Source: Oscillospiraceae bacterium
Lineage (GTDB): Bacteria > Bacillota_A > Clostridia > Oscillospirales > Oscillospiraceae
Length of the DNA: 64,000 bases
Direction: 5' to 3'
Assembly: GCA_024690695.1 (NCBI GenBank)
Contig: JAILOS010000050.1
Span: forward strand, 96,834 to 160,833
Under the pieces are notes generated by a model. The model was not told where the DNA came from. It saw only the letters and a program-made list of their open reading frames with translations, and searched no databases. How positions within the stretch are numbered: the first letter of the stretch is position 1; each line of letters starts with the position of its first letter. Made by a program: the position numbers and the translations under genes. Positions 40,810 through 49,123 of the stretch are shown piece after piece.

Positions 40810-42370
40810 AATTCTGCGTGGCTACGAAGGCGTTGAAGTCCTCGACGCGTGTGAAGAATTCGTGCCGTCCGGTCTCGGTATTCAGCGCGTAGTAGTAATA
40901 GTTGCTGCTCTCAGGATTGAGCGCGGCCTTGATCGAAGCAAGGCTCGGGCTGCAGATCGGCGTGGGCGGAAGGCCGACGGAAAGGCGCGTGTTGTACGGC
41001 GATTCGACAGCCAGCATCTCCCCCGTCGGCGCGCCGCTGTGATCCGGATAGAGATAGAGGATCGACGCGTCGATGCCGAGCGGCATGCCGGCTTCCAGAC
41101 GGTTGTAGATGACGGAGGCGACCATGCGGCGCTCGTCGACGCCCTTTTCAAGGTCGACCGCAGCCTCCTTCTCGATCAGCGAGGCGATCGTAACGACCTG
41201 CCTCATGTCCAGACCGCGGTCGGCCGCCTGCTTGAGCATATCGGCCGTCTGCAGATAGTAGAAGCGCTCCAGGAACTTGTTGATCGCGCTCGAGGCCTGC
41301 ATCCCGACGTAGAACTGATAGGTATCCGGGAAGAGGAAGCCCTCCAGCCGCGCGGCGTCTCCGGGCTCCATTCCTTCAAGGAAGGAGTAGTTGTACTTGT
41401 AATTGGCGGCGGCCTCCATCAGATCCTCGTAGCTGCAGACCTCATTTTCTTCCAGACGGAGGAAGATCTGCCGCATCGTAAAGCCCTCCGGGAACGTGAC
41501 GTCGATCGTCACGGTCGCGCCGGAGCCGGCCCGCATATTCTGTACCAGCGCGCGATAGTCGAAGCTGGATTTCAGCTCGTAGGTGCCCGGCGTCATCTTG
41601 GTGTCTGCGTGCGACAGCTTGCAGAAAAACTCGAACAGCCACTTGTACTGGATCAGTCCCGCTTCCTTCAGCTCGGTCGACACGTAGCGGATATCGGCGC
41701 TGCGGACGTTCTTCATGCCGATGACGTTCCCGTTTTCATCAAGCTCTTCCACCGTTTTCGTCTCAAAGGCGGAGGACGGAAGGTTCACGACCACGGTAAA
41801 CGTATCCTTGTTCAGCGCCAGCGCGTCGCTGACGGCCATCCAGGCAAAACAGGCCAGAATCACGCTGACGCAGATGATAAAGACGAAATACATAAGCCCG
41901 CCCAGGCAGCCGGAGCGGTATTCCCGGCTCTGCCGCACGGGACGGTAATCCCGCTCGCTCATCTCGTCGCCCGTGTAGTTGTGTCCCTCGTCGCCCGTCT
42001 CGTCCAGAAACAGCTTGTCCAGCGCGCCGACGTTCTTCTGCTTGACCGCGCCCGGCTTCGGAGACGTCTGCCGCACGGGAGGCTGCGGCGCGGGCGTCGC
42101 CGGCTCAAACGGAACGGCCGGAGCCGGCTGCAGCGGCTCTGCGGGAGCGGCCGGAGCCGGCTGCGGCGGCTGCGGTTTTTCAGCGGGCAGCACGAGCAGC
42201 GGCGGATCGCCGAGCTCGTCCTCTGCGTTATCGGCTGGCTGCGCCGGGTTTTCGGCTTCGGCCGGAAGCTCCGGCGCCGTCAGTTCGGTGTCCTCCGCCG
42301 GCTCCTTCTCAGGCAGCTCAGTCTCCGGCGGGACCGTTTCCGGGTTCAGTTGATTCAATTCTTCCGTCAT
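40796..42370 (-). CDS. mltG: Endolytic transglycosylase MltG (YceG-like)
   Basis: MltG cleaves nascent peptidoglycan at the membrane and helps set glycan length. The 524-residue protein has a long cytoplasmic Pro/Glu/Ala-rich tail (residues 1-115), a linker, a membrane helix LMYFVFIICVSVILACFAWM at about 155-175, then the YceG domain with LysM-like part VTFPEGFTMRQIFLRLEENE, VTIASLIEKEAAV with the catalytic Glu, VASVIYNRLEAGMPLGIDAS and ICSPSLASIKAALNPESSNY. The N-terminal tail is longer than in many homologues. It overlaps the U32 gene by 14 bases. Confidence 0.93.
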   Translation of the reverse strand: MTEELNQLNPETVPPETELPEKEPAEDTELTAPELPAEAENPAQPADNAEDELGDPPLLVLPAEKPQPPQPAPAAPAEPLQPAPAVPFEPATPAPQPPVRQTSPKPGAVKQKNVGALDKLFLDETGDEGHNYTGDEMSERDYRPVRQSREYRSGCLGGLMYFVFIICVSVILACFAWMAVSDALALNKDTFTVVVNLPSSAFETKTVEELDENGNVIGMKNVRSADIRYVSTELKEAGLIQYKWLFEFFCKLSHADTKMTPGTYELKSSFDYRALVQNMRAGSGATVTIDVTFPEGFTMRQIFLRLEENEVCSYEDLMEAAANYKYNYSFLEGMEPGDAARLEGFLFPDTYQFYVGMQASSAINKFLERFYYLQTADMLKQAADRGLDMRQVVTIASLIEKEAAVDLEKGVDERRMVASVIYNRLEAGMPLGIDASILYLYPDHSGAPTGEMLAVESPYNTRLSVGLPPTPICSPSLASIKAALNPESSNYYYYALNTETGRHEFFTRVEDFNAFVATQNYEDQ

Positions 42371-42540
42371 GGCAGATTCCTCACGTTCGTATCTTTCCCT
42401 CCGGCGAACCGAAGCGCCGGGGCGCGCATAGGATGGGCTGAGCCGGGGGAATTTTTCCCCCGCTCCTGCGGCGCGCGCCGGCTCAACCGCGCTGAACGGC
42501 GGCGCGTCAAAATGCTTTGCGCGCGGAGAAAGGACTCCTT

Positions 42541-42687
42541 ATGTTCTGCAATTCCTGCAACAACAACAGCAGCGTCTGGCTGATCATCCTGATCATCATC
42601 CTGTTCGGCTGGGGCGGATTCGGCTGCGGCTGCGGCTGCGGCTGCGAGAGCAACAACAACTGCGGCTGCGGCTGCGGCTGCAACTGA
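42541..42687 (+). CDS. 48-residue Cys-Gly-rich membrane peptide
   Basis: This short gene reads MFCNSCNNNSSVWLIILIII, then LFGWGGFGCGCGCGCESNNN and CGCGCGCN before TGA. It has a CNSC N-terminus, one hydrophobic segment (VWLIILIIILFGWGGF) and ten cysteines, eight in two alternating Cys-Gly runs. GGAGAAAGGA upstream of the ATG and a UUCG-loop terminator directly after the stop show it is a genuine transcription unit. The build recalls short YjcZ-like sporulation membrane peptides with Gly/Cys tails, but I do not recognise the family. The Cys-Gly runs could bind metal or form cross-links, for instance in the spore coat; this is speculation. Confidence 0.72.
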   Translation: MFCNSCNNNSSVWLIILIIILFGWGGFGCGCGCGCESNNNCGCGCGCN

Positions 42688-42701
42688 AGCGCAGTCTTCA
42701 A

Positions 42702-42727
42702 GGGCTTCTTCGGAAGCCCGTTTTTTT
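42702..42727 (+). terminator. UUCG-tetraloop terminator of the Cys-Gly peptide gene
   Basis: GGGCTTC-TTCG-GAAGCCC followed by G and seven T, 14 bases after the stop codon. Confidence 0.9.
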
Positions 42728-43397
42728 ATTTCAGATATGGCTGCAGCAGGCGGTAAATGTCCGCGTTCTTTTCGTCCACGTCGCGTTCCGCCCCGTCCGT
42801 CAGGTACGGGATGCGCAGCCAGCCGTAGTAGTCCGCGGCACGCCGGGCGGTCTCCAGGCAGCGTTCAAGGTAGCGCACGTCCTGCTCGTGGATATCCGCG
42901 TGCGTGTTCGTCTTTTCCTGGCGGCGCTTCATGCGCGCCAGCGAAGTCTGGATATCCACGTCCAGATACACGACGAGATCGGGCTTCGGCAGGCCCATCT
43001 TGTTGTACTCCAGATCATAGAGCCAGGCGAAAAACGCCGGCTGTTCCTCCTCGGGCAGCTTTGCGCCCTGATGGACGGCGTTGGAGGTCGTATAGCGGTC
43101 GGACAGAATCAGCCCGCCGTTCCGGTAGAGCTCGCCCCAGTCCTCGCGGTAGGAGGCGAAGCGGTCCACGGCGAAGAAGGTGGACGCGGCATAGGCGTTC
43201 ACGTCGCCCGGTCTGGTGCCGAAGGCGCCGCCGAGGTACAGGCGGATCAGCGAGCTGCTGTCCTTGTCGTAGCGCGGAAAGACGATATGGTGATAGTCGA
43301 TCCCGTCTTTTTCCAGCCTGGCGCAGAGACGGCGGTACTGCGCAGATTTCCCGCTGCCGTCGATTCCCTCCAGAACGATCAGTTTACCCTTGCTCAT
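42726..43397 (-). CDS. tmk: Thymidylate kinase-like protein
   Basis: The 223-residue enzyme should phosphorylate dTMP to dTDP. It has P-loop LIVLEGIDGSGKSAQYRRLC, the LID/substrate region RYDKDSSSLIRLYLGGAFG, LILSDRYTTSNAVHQGAKL with the DRY motif, and VVYLDVDIQTSLARMKRRQE. It is slightly longer than typical Tmk with an FFAWLYDLEYNKMGLPKPDL block seen in clostridial members. The start codon lies inside the end of the WecG/TagA gene (14-base overlap). A longer frame starting further upstream is rejected because it runs through that gene in the wrong frame. Confidence 0.9.
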   Translation of the reverse strand: MSKGKLIVLEGIDGSGKSAQYRRLCARLEKDGIDYHHIVFPRYDKDSSSLIRLYLGGAFGTRPGDVNAYAASTFFAVDRFASYREDWGELYRNGGLILSDRYTTSNAVHQGAKLPEEEQPAFFAWLYDLEYNKMGLPKPDLVVYLDVDIQTSLARMKRRQEKTNTHADIHEQDVRYLERCLETARRAADYYGWLRIPYLTDGAERDVDEKNADIYRLLQPYLK

Positions 43398-44130
43398 GGT
43401 CGGACCCTCTGATTCTTTCCCAAATTGCCGCGAACAAAACACCCGGCAGGCGCAGTACGCGCGTAAATCTCTTCGGCTCGCGCACGAGCCGGTACAGCCA
43501 TTCCAGACCGAGGCGCTGCCAGCGCTCCGGCGCCCGCGGGACGAGCCCGGCGAAAACGTCCAGCGCGCCGCCGAGTCCTGCCATGAGGCCTGTGCGCAGC
43601 GCTTCGGCGTTCTCCGCCATCCACAGCTCCTGCTTTGGCGAGCCGAGGCAGACCAGCAGCAGATCCGGGCCGGCATCATTGATTTCCCGGACGATCGCTT
43701 CGTTCTCATCCGGGGTAAAATACCCGTTCCGGCAGCCGACGACGCGCAGGCCCGGATATCGCTCGCCGAGCTCCCCGGCCGCTCTCTCTGCGACGCCGGG
43801 CTTTGCGCCAAAGAGGAACACGCTCCCGCCGCTTTCGGCAAGCCGCGCCATCAGCCCGGTGGCGAAGTCGATCCCCGCCACGCGCTCGCGCAGCGGCCGT
43901 CCGAGGATCTTTGAGGCCATCAGCACGCCGACGCCGTCCGCCAGCGTGAGGTCCGCGCGGCCGATCGCCTCCCTGAGAGCGGGATTCTTTCGGCTGAGCA
44001 GCAGGATCTCGGAATTGGGCGTGACCGTGATCGCGCTGCGGCGCTCCTCGATCAAGCCGAGCGCGATCTCGACGGCTTCGCTCCGGCTGAGATTGTCATA
44101 GGACAGGCCCAGTACGGAAAGCCTGCTCAT
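43384..44130 (-). CDS. WecG/TagA/CpsF family glycosyltransferase
   Basis: The 248-residue enzyme is of the GT26 family, which adds ManNAc (or similar) to undecaprenyl-PP-GlcNAc to make the linkage unit of wall teichoic acid or related polymers. Visible blocks are AITVTPNSEILLLSRKNPAL, ADLTLADGVGVLMASKIL, RVAGIDFATGLMARLAESGG with the catalytic Asp region, VFLFGAKPGVAERAAGEL, and LLVCLGSPKQELWMAENAEA. It overlaps the sirtuin gene by four bases upstream and tmk by 14 bases downstream. The exact polymer is unknown. Confidence 0.92.
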   Translation of the reverse strand: MSRLSVLGLSYDNLSRSEAVEIALGLIEERRSAITVTPNSEILLLSRKNPALREAIGRADLTLADGVGVLMASKILGRPLRERVAGIDFATGLMARLAESGGSVFLFGAKPGVAERAAGELGERYPGLRVVGCRNGYFTPDENEAIVREINDAGPDLLLVCLGSPKQELWMAENAEALRTGLMAGLGGALDVFAGLVPRAPERWQRLGLEWLYRLVREPKRFTRVLRLPGVLFAAIWERIRGSDHEQG

Positions 44131-44843
44131 ATCTGCGAGAAAACCTCGCCGATCTTTTTGTGGATCACCAGATCGGCATAGGAATCGTAGGGCGTGTCGC
44201 CCAGATTGACGAGCGCGAGCTTATGGCCGCGATAGTAGCGGATGAGTCCGGCCGCCGGGTAGACGTTCAGCGAGGTTCCGCCGACGATCAGCACGTCGGC
44301 CTGACGGATCGCCTGGATCGCCTTGATCATCACGTCCTCGTCCAGGGGCTCCTCGTACAGAACGATATCCGGGCGGATCACGCCGCCGCAGCCGCAGCGG
44401 GGCACGCCTTCCCCGTGATTGATCAGATCGGCCGGATAGGGCTTCCGGCAGCGGCTGCAATACGCGCGCAGGATGCTGCCGTGCAGCTCCAGTACGTTCC
44501 GGCTGCCTGCAGCCTGATGCAGCCCGTCGATATTCTGCGTGACGACGGCCTTCAGCTTGCCCTCGCGTTCGAGCTCGGCCAGACGCAGATGCGCCCGGTT
44601 CGGCTTGACGCCCTCGATCACCAGCTTTTCCCGGTGAAAACGGTAATACTCCTCGGGCCGGCGCTCGAAAAAGCTGGCGCTCAGGATCGTCTCCGGCGGG
44701 TATTTCCACTTTTGGTTGTACAGTCCGTCCACGCTGCGGAAATCCGGGATACCGCTTTCCGTGCTGACGCCGGCCCCGCCGAAGAAGACGATGTTGTCGC
44801 TTTCTTCGATCCACTGTTTCAGTCTGGCAATGTCCTGATCCAT
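44127..44843 (-). CDS. cobB: NAD-dependent protein deacylase (sirtuin)
   Basis: The 238-residue sirtuin removes acetyl groups from lysine using NAD. It has IVFFGGAGVSTESGIPDFRS, VVTQNIDGLHQAAGSRNVLE with the catalytic His in LELHGSILRAYC, zinc cysteines CSRC and CGCGG, VLYEEPLDEDVMIKA and VGGTSLNVYPAAGLIRYYRG. It is first in an operon with WecG/TagA and tmk, and a promoter lies upstream. AGGAGG-like sequence is replaced by GGAGGCGCG before the ATG. Confidence 0.94.
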   Translation of the reverse strand: MDQDIARLKQWIEESDNIVFFGGAGVSTESGIPDFRSVDGLYNQKWKYPPETILSASFFERRPEEYYRFHREKLVIEGVKPNRAHLRLAELEREGKLKAVVTQNIDGLHQAAGSRNVLELHGSILRAYCSRCRKPYPADLINHGEGVPRCGCGGVIRPDIVLYEEPLDEDVMIKAIQAIRQADVLIVGGTSLNVYPAAGLIRYYRGHKLALVNLGDTPYDSYADLVIHKKIGEVFSQI

Positions 44844-44878
44844 GAGCGCGCCTCCGTTCCAATATTTTTCTATTTTTG

Positions 44879-44907
44879 ATTATACACCGAAACGGGCCGC
44901 TTGACAA
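44879..44907 (-). promoter_or_regulatory. Promoter for the sirtuin-WecG-tmk operon
   Basis: TTGTCA (44907-44902), 17 bases, TATAAT (44884-44879) on the minus strand. It overlaps the terminator hairpin of the upstream transcript. Confidence 0.75.
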
Positions 44908-44918
44908 GAAGCGGCCCG
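44893..44918 (-). terminator. Terminator of the prfC-FTCD_C transcript
   Basis: CGGGCCGCTT and AAGCGGCCCG form a ten-pair stem around six bases; on the minus strand TTTCGG follows. The next operon's -35 is in the loop. Confidence 0.7.
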
Positions 44919-44955
44919 CACGGGATCACTTAAGATTTCTTTGTTTTCTCGTAAA

Positions 44956-45579
44956 TCAGAGAAGGTTTTGCTCCACGCGGGACAAAAGCGCTTCCGCTTT
45001 CGGCAGAAGCTCCTGCATCCGGATCTCGTTTTCGCGCCGGACGATGAAGCGATAGGTATCGTCGCTGCTCTCGCGCGATACGCCGACCACGAACAGCCTC
45101 GCGCAGCGGATCGCGGCCAGACACAGCTCGGCCGCGCAGCCGAGAGACACGGCGCAGGCGGCCGGAGCCGTCCCGCCCAGCTCCTCGAGCAGCTCGAGAA
45201 TATGCGTCATCTGGTTGATGACCTCGTCGCTGATCGCGCAGGCCGGGCCGCGGGCGGCTTCGATTTTCTGCGCCTCGCCCTCTTTGACAGCGCGCTTCAT
45301 GATTTTTCCGGCTTTCACGTCCTCGTCGATCAGGTAAACCAGATATTCGCGCTGCTTTTCAAAATTGCGCAGCATGAACTCGATCCGCTCGCCGCTCATT
45401 CCGGCGTCGCGCGCCTGTCTGGCGGCCTTGAGTGCGAAGGCGCAGGCCTCCGCGCCGGTGAGCGCCGCGGCGCTGCCGACCTCCAGACGGCCGTCCGTCT
45501 CGGCCAGGATGCCCGTCAGCTCGTCCGGGTCCTTTTTCCGATAGATTTCGATCTTGAATTTCTCTTTTTTCTCTTCCAC
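44956..45579 (-). CDS. Cyclodeaminase/cyclohydrolase (FTCD_C)-like protein, GTG start
   Basis: The 207-residue helical protein resembles the FTCD_C family (formiminotetrahydrofolate cyclodeaminase/methenyl-THF cyclohydrolase). LEVGSAAALTGAEACAFALK corresponds to the family's GGGSxAALxGAL start, and ACAISDEVINQMTHILELLE followed by SLGCAAELCLAAIRCARLFV to its late helices. The N-terminus FKIEIYRKKDPDELTGILAE is extra. I start at GTG 45579 since AAGGAGCG is nine bases upstream. It is 20 bases downstream of prfC. The assignment rests on pattern only, and the folate role is not shown. Confidence 0.55.
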   Translation of the reverse strand: MEEKKEKFKIEIYRKKDPDELTGILAETDGRLEVGSAAALTGAEACAFALKAARQARDAGMSGERIEFMLRNFEKQREYLVYLIDEDVKAGKIMKRAVKEGEAQKIEAARGPACAISDEVINQMTHILELLEELGGTAPAACAVSLGCAAELCLAAIRCARLFVVGVSRESSDDTYRFIVRRENEIRMQELLPKAEALLSRVEQNLL

Positions 45580-45599
45580 GGTCCAGCGCTCCTTTCCGA

Positions 45600-47192
45600 T
45601 CAGTCGCGGTTGAATTCTCTGAGCCGGAGGCCCTCGTTTTTCTGCAGCGCCCAGTTCACGCACCAGCCGGAGGTGAACAGCAGGAGATTGTTGCCCTTGA
45701 AATCCTGTACCCACTTGGTGTCGCTCGTCAGATTCAGCGATCGGATATCCAGATCCTCGTTGTCCACCCAGCGGATCAGCTCGTAGGGCATGCTCCGGCG
45801 GCGGATATCCACGCCGTATTCCGTCTTTAGCCGGTATTCCAGCACCTCGAACTGCAGCACGCCGACGACGCCGACGATGACCTCCTCCACGCCGGTGTTC
45901 GGCTCGTGAAAGATCTGGATCGCGCCCTCCTGGGCGATCTGCATCACGCCCTTTTCAAACTGCTTGCGCTTCATCGTGTCGACGCGCTCAACGGCGGCGA
46001 AATGCTCCGGCGCGAAGGTCGGGATGCCCTCGTAGCGCACGTTCATCCCCTTCTCGCAGATCGTGTCGCCGATCGAGAAAATGCCCGGATCGAAAACGCC
46101 GATGATATCGCCGGCATAGGCCTCGTCGATGATCGCCCGGTCCTGCGCCATAAGCTGCTGCGGCTGCGCGAGGCGCAGCGTCTTGCCGCCCTGCACGTGC
46201 AGGTATTCGCGTTCGCGTTCGAAACGGCCGGAGCAGATGCGCATAAAGGCGATGCGGTCGCGGTGGGCCTTGTTCATGTTCGCTTGGATCTTGAACACGA
46301 AGGCGGAGAAACGCTCGTCAAAGGGGTCGATAACGTCGTCCTCGGACACGCGCGGAAGCGGCGGCATCGTCAGACGCAGGAAGCTCTCGAGGAAGGGCTC
46401 GACGCCGAAATTGTTGAGCGCGGAGCCGAAAAACACCGGGCTGAGCCTGCCGCCCCGGACAGCCTCCTCGTCAAAGTCGAAGCCCGCGCCGTCGAGCAGC
46501 TCGATATCGTCCGTCAGCGGCCTGCGCAGGCGCTCGCCGATCAGCTCGTCCAGCCGCTCGGTATCGTCCAGCGAGCACTCGATCGGACGGATCCTGCTCT
46601 GCCCGCGATGAAACTCGCTGAAGGCGAGGATCGCGTGCTTTTCGCGGTCGTACACGCCTTTGAAATCCTGTCCGCAGCCGATGGGCCAGTTCATCGGATA
46701 GGTGCCGATGCCGAACTCGTGCTCCAGCTCCTCCATCAGCTCGTAAGGGCTGCGGGCTTCGCGGTCGAGCTTGTTGATAAACGTGAAGATCGGGATATGG
46801 CGCATCGCGCAGATTTTGAACAGCTTTCTCGTCTGCGGCTCGATGCCCTTCGCCGCGTCGATCACCATAACGGCGCTGTCGGCCGCCATCAGGGTGCGGT
46901 AGGTATCCTCCGAGAAATCCTGGTGGCCGGGCGTGTCCAGAATATTGATGCAGTAGCCCTCGTACTCAAACTGCATCACGGACGAGGTGATGGAGATGCC
47001 GCGCTGCTTTTCCAGCTCCATCCAGTCGGACACGGCGTGCCGTGCCGTCGCCTTTCCCTTGACGGAACCGGCGAGCTGGATCGCGCCGCCGTAGAGCAGC
47101 AGCTTCTCCGTCAGCGTCGTCTTGCCGGCGTCGGGATGCGAGATGATCGCAAAGGTACGGCGTCGGCTGATTTCGGTTTTTAGATCGGTCAT
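45600..47192 (-). CDS. prfC: Peptide chain release factor 3
   Basis: RF3 is the GTPase that recycles RF1/RF2 after termination. The 530-residue product starts MTDLKTEISRRRTFAIISHP, with G1 HPDAGKTTL, switch region GISITSSVMQFEYEGYCINI, G3 DTPGHQDFSEDTYRTL, G4 NKLDRE, and the RF3 C-terminal VVGVLQFEVLEYRLKTEYGV. The length is the family norm. A frame extending 570 residues upstream is rejected because it crosses a promoter and lies opposite another gene. A TTGCCT-17-TAACAT promoter precedes a 100-base leader. Confidence 0.95.
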   Translation of the reverse strand: MTDLKTEISRRRTFAIISHPDAGKTTLTEKLLLYGGAIQLAGSVKGKATARHAVSDWMELEKQRGISITSSVMQFEYEGYCINILDTPGHQDFSEDTYRTLMAADSAVMVIDAAKGIEPQTRKLFKICAMRHIPIFTFINKLDREARSPYELMEELEHEFGIGTYPMNWPIGCGQDFKGVYDREKHAILAFSEFHRGQSRIRPIECSLDDTERLDELIGERLRRPLTDDIELLDGAGFDFDEEAVRGGRLSPVFFGSALNNFGVEPFLESFLRLTMPPLPRVSEDDVIDPFDERFSAFVFKIQANMNKAHRDRIAFMRICSGRFEREREYLHVQGGKTLRLAQPQQLMAQDRAIIDEAYAGDIIGVFDPGIFSIGDTICEKGMNVRYEGIPTFAPEHFAAVERVDTMKRKQFEKGVMQIAQEGAIQIFHEPNTGVEEVIVGVVGVLQFEVLEYRLKTEYGVDIRRRSMPYELIRWVDNEDLDIRSLNLTSDTKWVQDFKGNNLLLFTSGWCVNWALQKNEGLRLREFNRD

Positions 47193-47299
47193 TGTATAGT
47201 CTTTCCTCTTTTGAATTATTCTATTGATCGGAACGAATCCGTACTGCTCGGCAGACGTCTGCTTACATCGGAGCTCTTCCTTTCGGACAATGATACTGT

Positions 47300-47328
47300 A
47301 TGTTACCATAGTTTTCCCCGTTAGGCAA
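47300..47328 (-). promoter_or_regulatory. Promoter for prfC
   Basis: TTGCCT (47328-47323), 17 bases, TAACAT (47305-47300) preceded by TGG, minus strand. The approximately 100-base leader contains the palindrome GCAGACGTCTGC. Confidence 0.5.
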
Positions 47329-47338
47329 GGAGAAAGCC

Positions 47339-47367
47339 TTGAACTTCGTTCCGTCCGATGATAAAAT
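47339..47367 (+). promoter_or_regulatory. Promoter for the old-yellow-enzyme homologue
   Basis: TTGAAC (47339-47344), 17 bases, TAAAAT (47362-47367), 23 bases before the ATG; it is back-to-back with the prfC promoter. Confidence 0.65.
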
Positions 47368-47390
47368 ATCGTTGAAACGGGGTGCTGCAC

Positions 47391-49115
47391 ATGGCTGAAA
47401 ACCGCCAGGACGAACTGATCCGCTATCTGACCGACCGCTATCTTCATTCCGAGACCTGGGAAGAAAACCGCCCGCTGGGCTTTGCGCGCTACACGTCGGA
47501 AAACGCGCCGTACGAGGTGCTGTTCTCCCCCTGCCGCGTCGGTCAGCAGACGCTGAAAAACCGCCTGATGATCGCGCCGGAGGGGCGCTGTCCCTTTGCT
47601 TCGGAGAGCGATGAGGCGCTGAAGGACTTTTATCTGCACCGCGCGGAGAGCGGCGCAGGGCTGCTGTGCAGCTGGCCGTACTCCGTGGAACGCGACGCGG
47701 ACCCGGGCCGGATGATCCGCTGGAGCCCGCTGAACAAAAGGCTCCGTGCGCTCGGGGCCAAAACGCTGCTGCAGCTCATCCCGGACAGCGAAAAGCCCGA
47801 AAAATGGAACGAGAGCGCCGCGGCGGCGCTCGCCGGCGGCTTCGACGGGATCTGTCTTGAGCTTCGCGGCGGCTTTTCGTCTTCTGTTGAAGCGGTCAAG
47901 ACGTTTCGCCGCCGTCTCGGGAGCGAAGCGCTGCTGCTTTTGCGTGTTTCGCTTTCCCCTGCGCTCGCCGAAAGCGGGCTGCCGGTTCCGAAAAAGCCTG
48001 CTCTTCCCTCCCTGGCGGGCTCTTTTGAGGCGCTGACGGAGCTCTGGCGCGCCGGAGCCGACGCCTTCGAGGTCAGCCTCGGCTGCGGGGAAACTCCCTG
48101 GCTGCGCCCGCCCTCCGTCTATCTCCCGGCCGCCTGCTTCGGCGAAGCGGCGCGGGCCGTGCACGACTATTTCCGCTCGAAGGGGCTTCCAGCCGCCGTC
48201 GCAGCGTCCGGGCGGCTCGGGTATCCGGACGTGGACGAGCTTCTCGTGCGCAGTCAAAGCTGCGAACTGATCTCGCTCGACGGCGCGGGGCTGAGCGATC
48301 CCAACTGGTGCCGCAAGGCGCGCGAAGGCCGCTGCGCCGAGATCGATCCTCAGCCGCTCGCTTCGTTTACGATCCGGTCGGGCCGCGAAAAAATCGCCGT
48401 CACCGGCGGCGGCTGCAGCGGGATGCAGTTTGCGCTGAAGGCGGCCGCGGACGGACGGCAGGTCGAGCTTTTCGAGGCGGACGCCGCGCTCGGCGGACGC
48501 GCCCGATTCGGCGTTTCCCGCGCGGCTTATGAAAGCGAAAACCGGCTTGCGCGCCTTCGTGCGCTTGTCGCCGGCGATCCTTCGATCCGCGTCCGCCCCG
48601 CGACGACGGCGAATCCCGATCTGCTGAAAAAAGGCGATCCGGATCTGCTCGTTTTCGCCCAGGGCCTGCGCGCTTCGGCGCCCTGTATCCCCGGCTGGGG
48701 GGAGATCCCCTTCGTCAGCGCCGAAGAGCTGCCCTTTGTTCGCCGCGAGGGCCGGAGGATCGCGATCCTCGGCGCGAGCCGGGCCGCCTGCGAGCTCGCG
48801 TGGAAGCTTCTCAGCGAGGACGGGGCGCGGCGCGTCTTTCTCGTGACGGCGGAGGAGGAGATCATGCCGGACGCTCCGGACGAGGATCGCGCCTGGATGC
48901 TCCATCATCTGCCGCTTCGGGGCGGACGCATCCTGAAGCGCTGTCTGCCGAAGGCAGTCAGCCGCGGCACGCTGCTCGTTTTCGACGAGGCGAAAAGAAA
49001 GCGGCGTCCTCTCCCCTGCGATCTGATCGTCGTCACGCCCGACGGTCCGCCGGACGACCGACTGCTACGCCGCTGCATCCACGAGCGGCTCGCGCCGGAA
49101 TACGATATCCTGTAA
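47391..49115 (+). CDS. Old-yellow-enzyme/FadH-like flavoprotein lacking the Fe-S motif
   Basis: The 574-residue protein has the two-part plan of 2,4-dienoyl-CoA reductase FadH and BaiCD: an FMN TIM barrel (YEVLFSPCRVGQQTLKNRLM, LCLELRGGF, LISLDGAGLSDPNWCRKA) and a C-terminal FAD/NAD-like part (KIAVTGGGCSGMQFALKAAA, VELFEADAALGGRARFGVSR, IAILGASRAACELAW). Between them, where FadH has a Cys-x2-Cys-x3-Cys cluster, there is only WCRKAREGRCAEIDPQ, so the 4Fe-4S site is missing and the protein is about 80-100 residues short. The GAG-type active-site loops also look worn. It may be a redesigned reductase or a non-catalytic homologue. The substrate is unknown. Confidence 0.75.
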   Translation: MAENRQDELIRYLTDRYLHSETWEENRPLGFARYTSENAPYEVLFSPCRVGQQTLKNRLMIAPEGRCPFASESDEALKDFYLHRAESGAGLLCSWPYSVERDADPGRMIRWSPLNKRLRALGAKTLLQLIPDSEKPEKWNESAAAALAGGFDGICLELRGGFSSSVEAVKTFRRRLGSEALLLLRVSLSPALAESGLPVPKKPALPSLAGSFEALTELWRAGADAFEVSLGCGETPWLRPPSVYLPAACFGEAARAVHDYFRSKGLPAAVAASGRLGYPDVDELLVRSQSCELISLDGAGLSDPNWCRKAREGRCAEIDPQPLASFTIRSGREKIAVTGGGCSGMQFALKAAADGRQVELFEADAALGGRARFGVSRAAYESENRLARLRALVAGDPSIRVRPATTANPDLLKKGDPDLLVFAQGLRASAPCIPGWGEIPFVSAEELPFVRREGRRIAILGASRAACELAWKLLSEDGARRVFLVTAEEEIMPDAPDEDRAWMLHHLPLRGGRILKRCLPKAVSRGTLLVFDEAKRKRRPLPCDLIVVTPDGPPDDRLLRRCIHERLAPEYDIL

Positions 49116-49123
49116 TCAAGCGC

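Noticed and set aside
42726..43841. Thymidylate kinase with a 148-residue N-terminal extension
   Set aside because: The extension is an out-of-frame reading of the WecG/TagA gene; the P-loop starts five residues after the ATG at 43397.
45600..48908. RF3 as a 1102-residue fusion with a long N-terminal extension
   Set aside because: The extension crosses a promoter, lies opposite the old-yellow-enzyme gene and is Arg/Ala-rich shadow; the ATG at 47192 gives the normal RF3 length.
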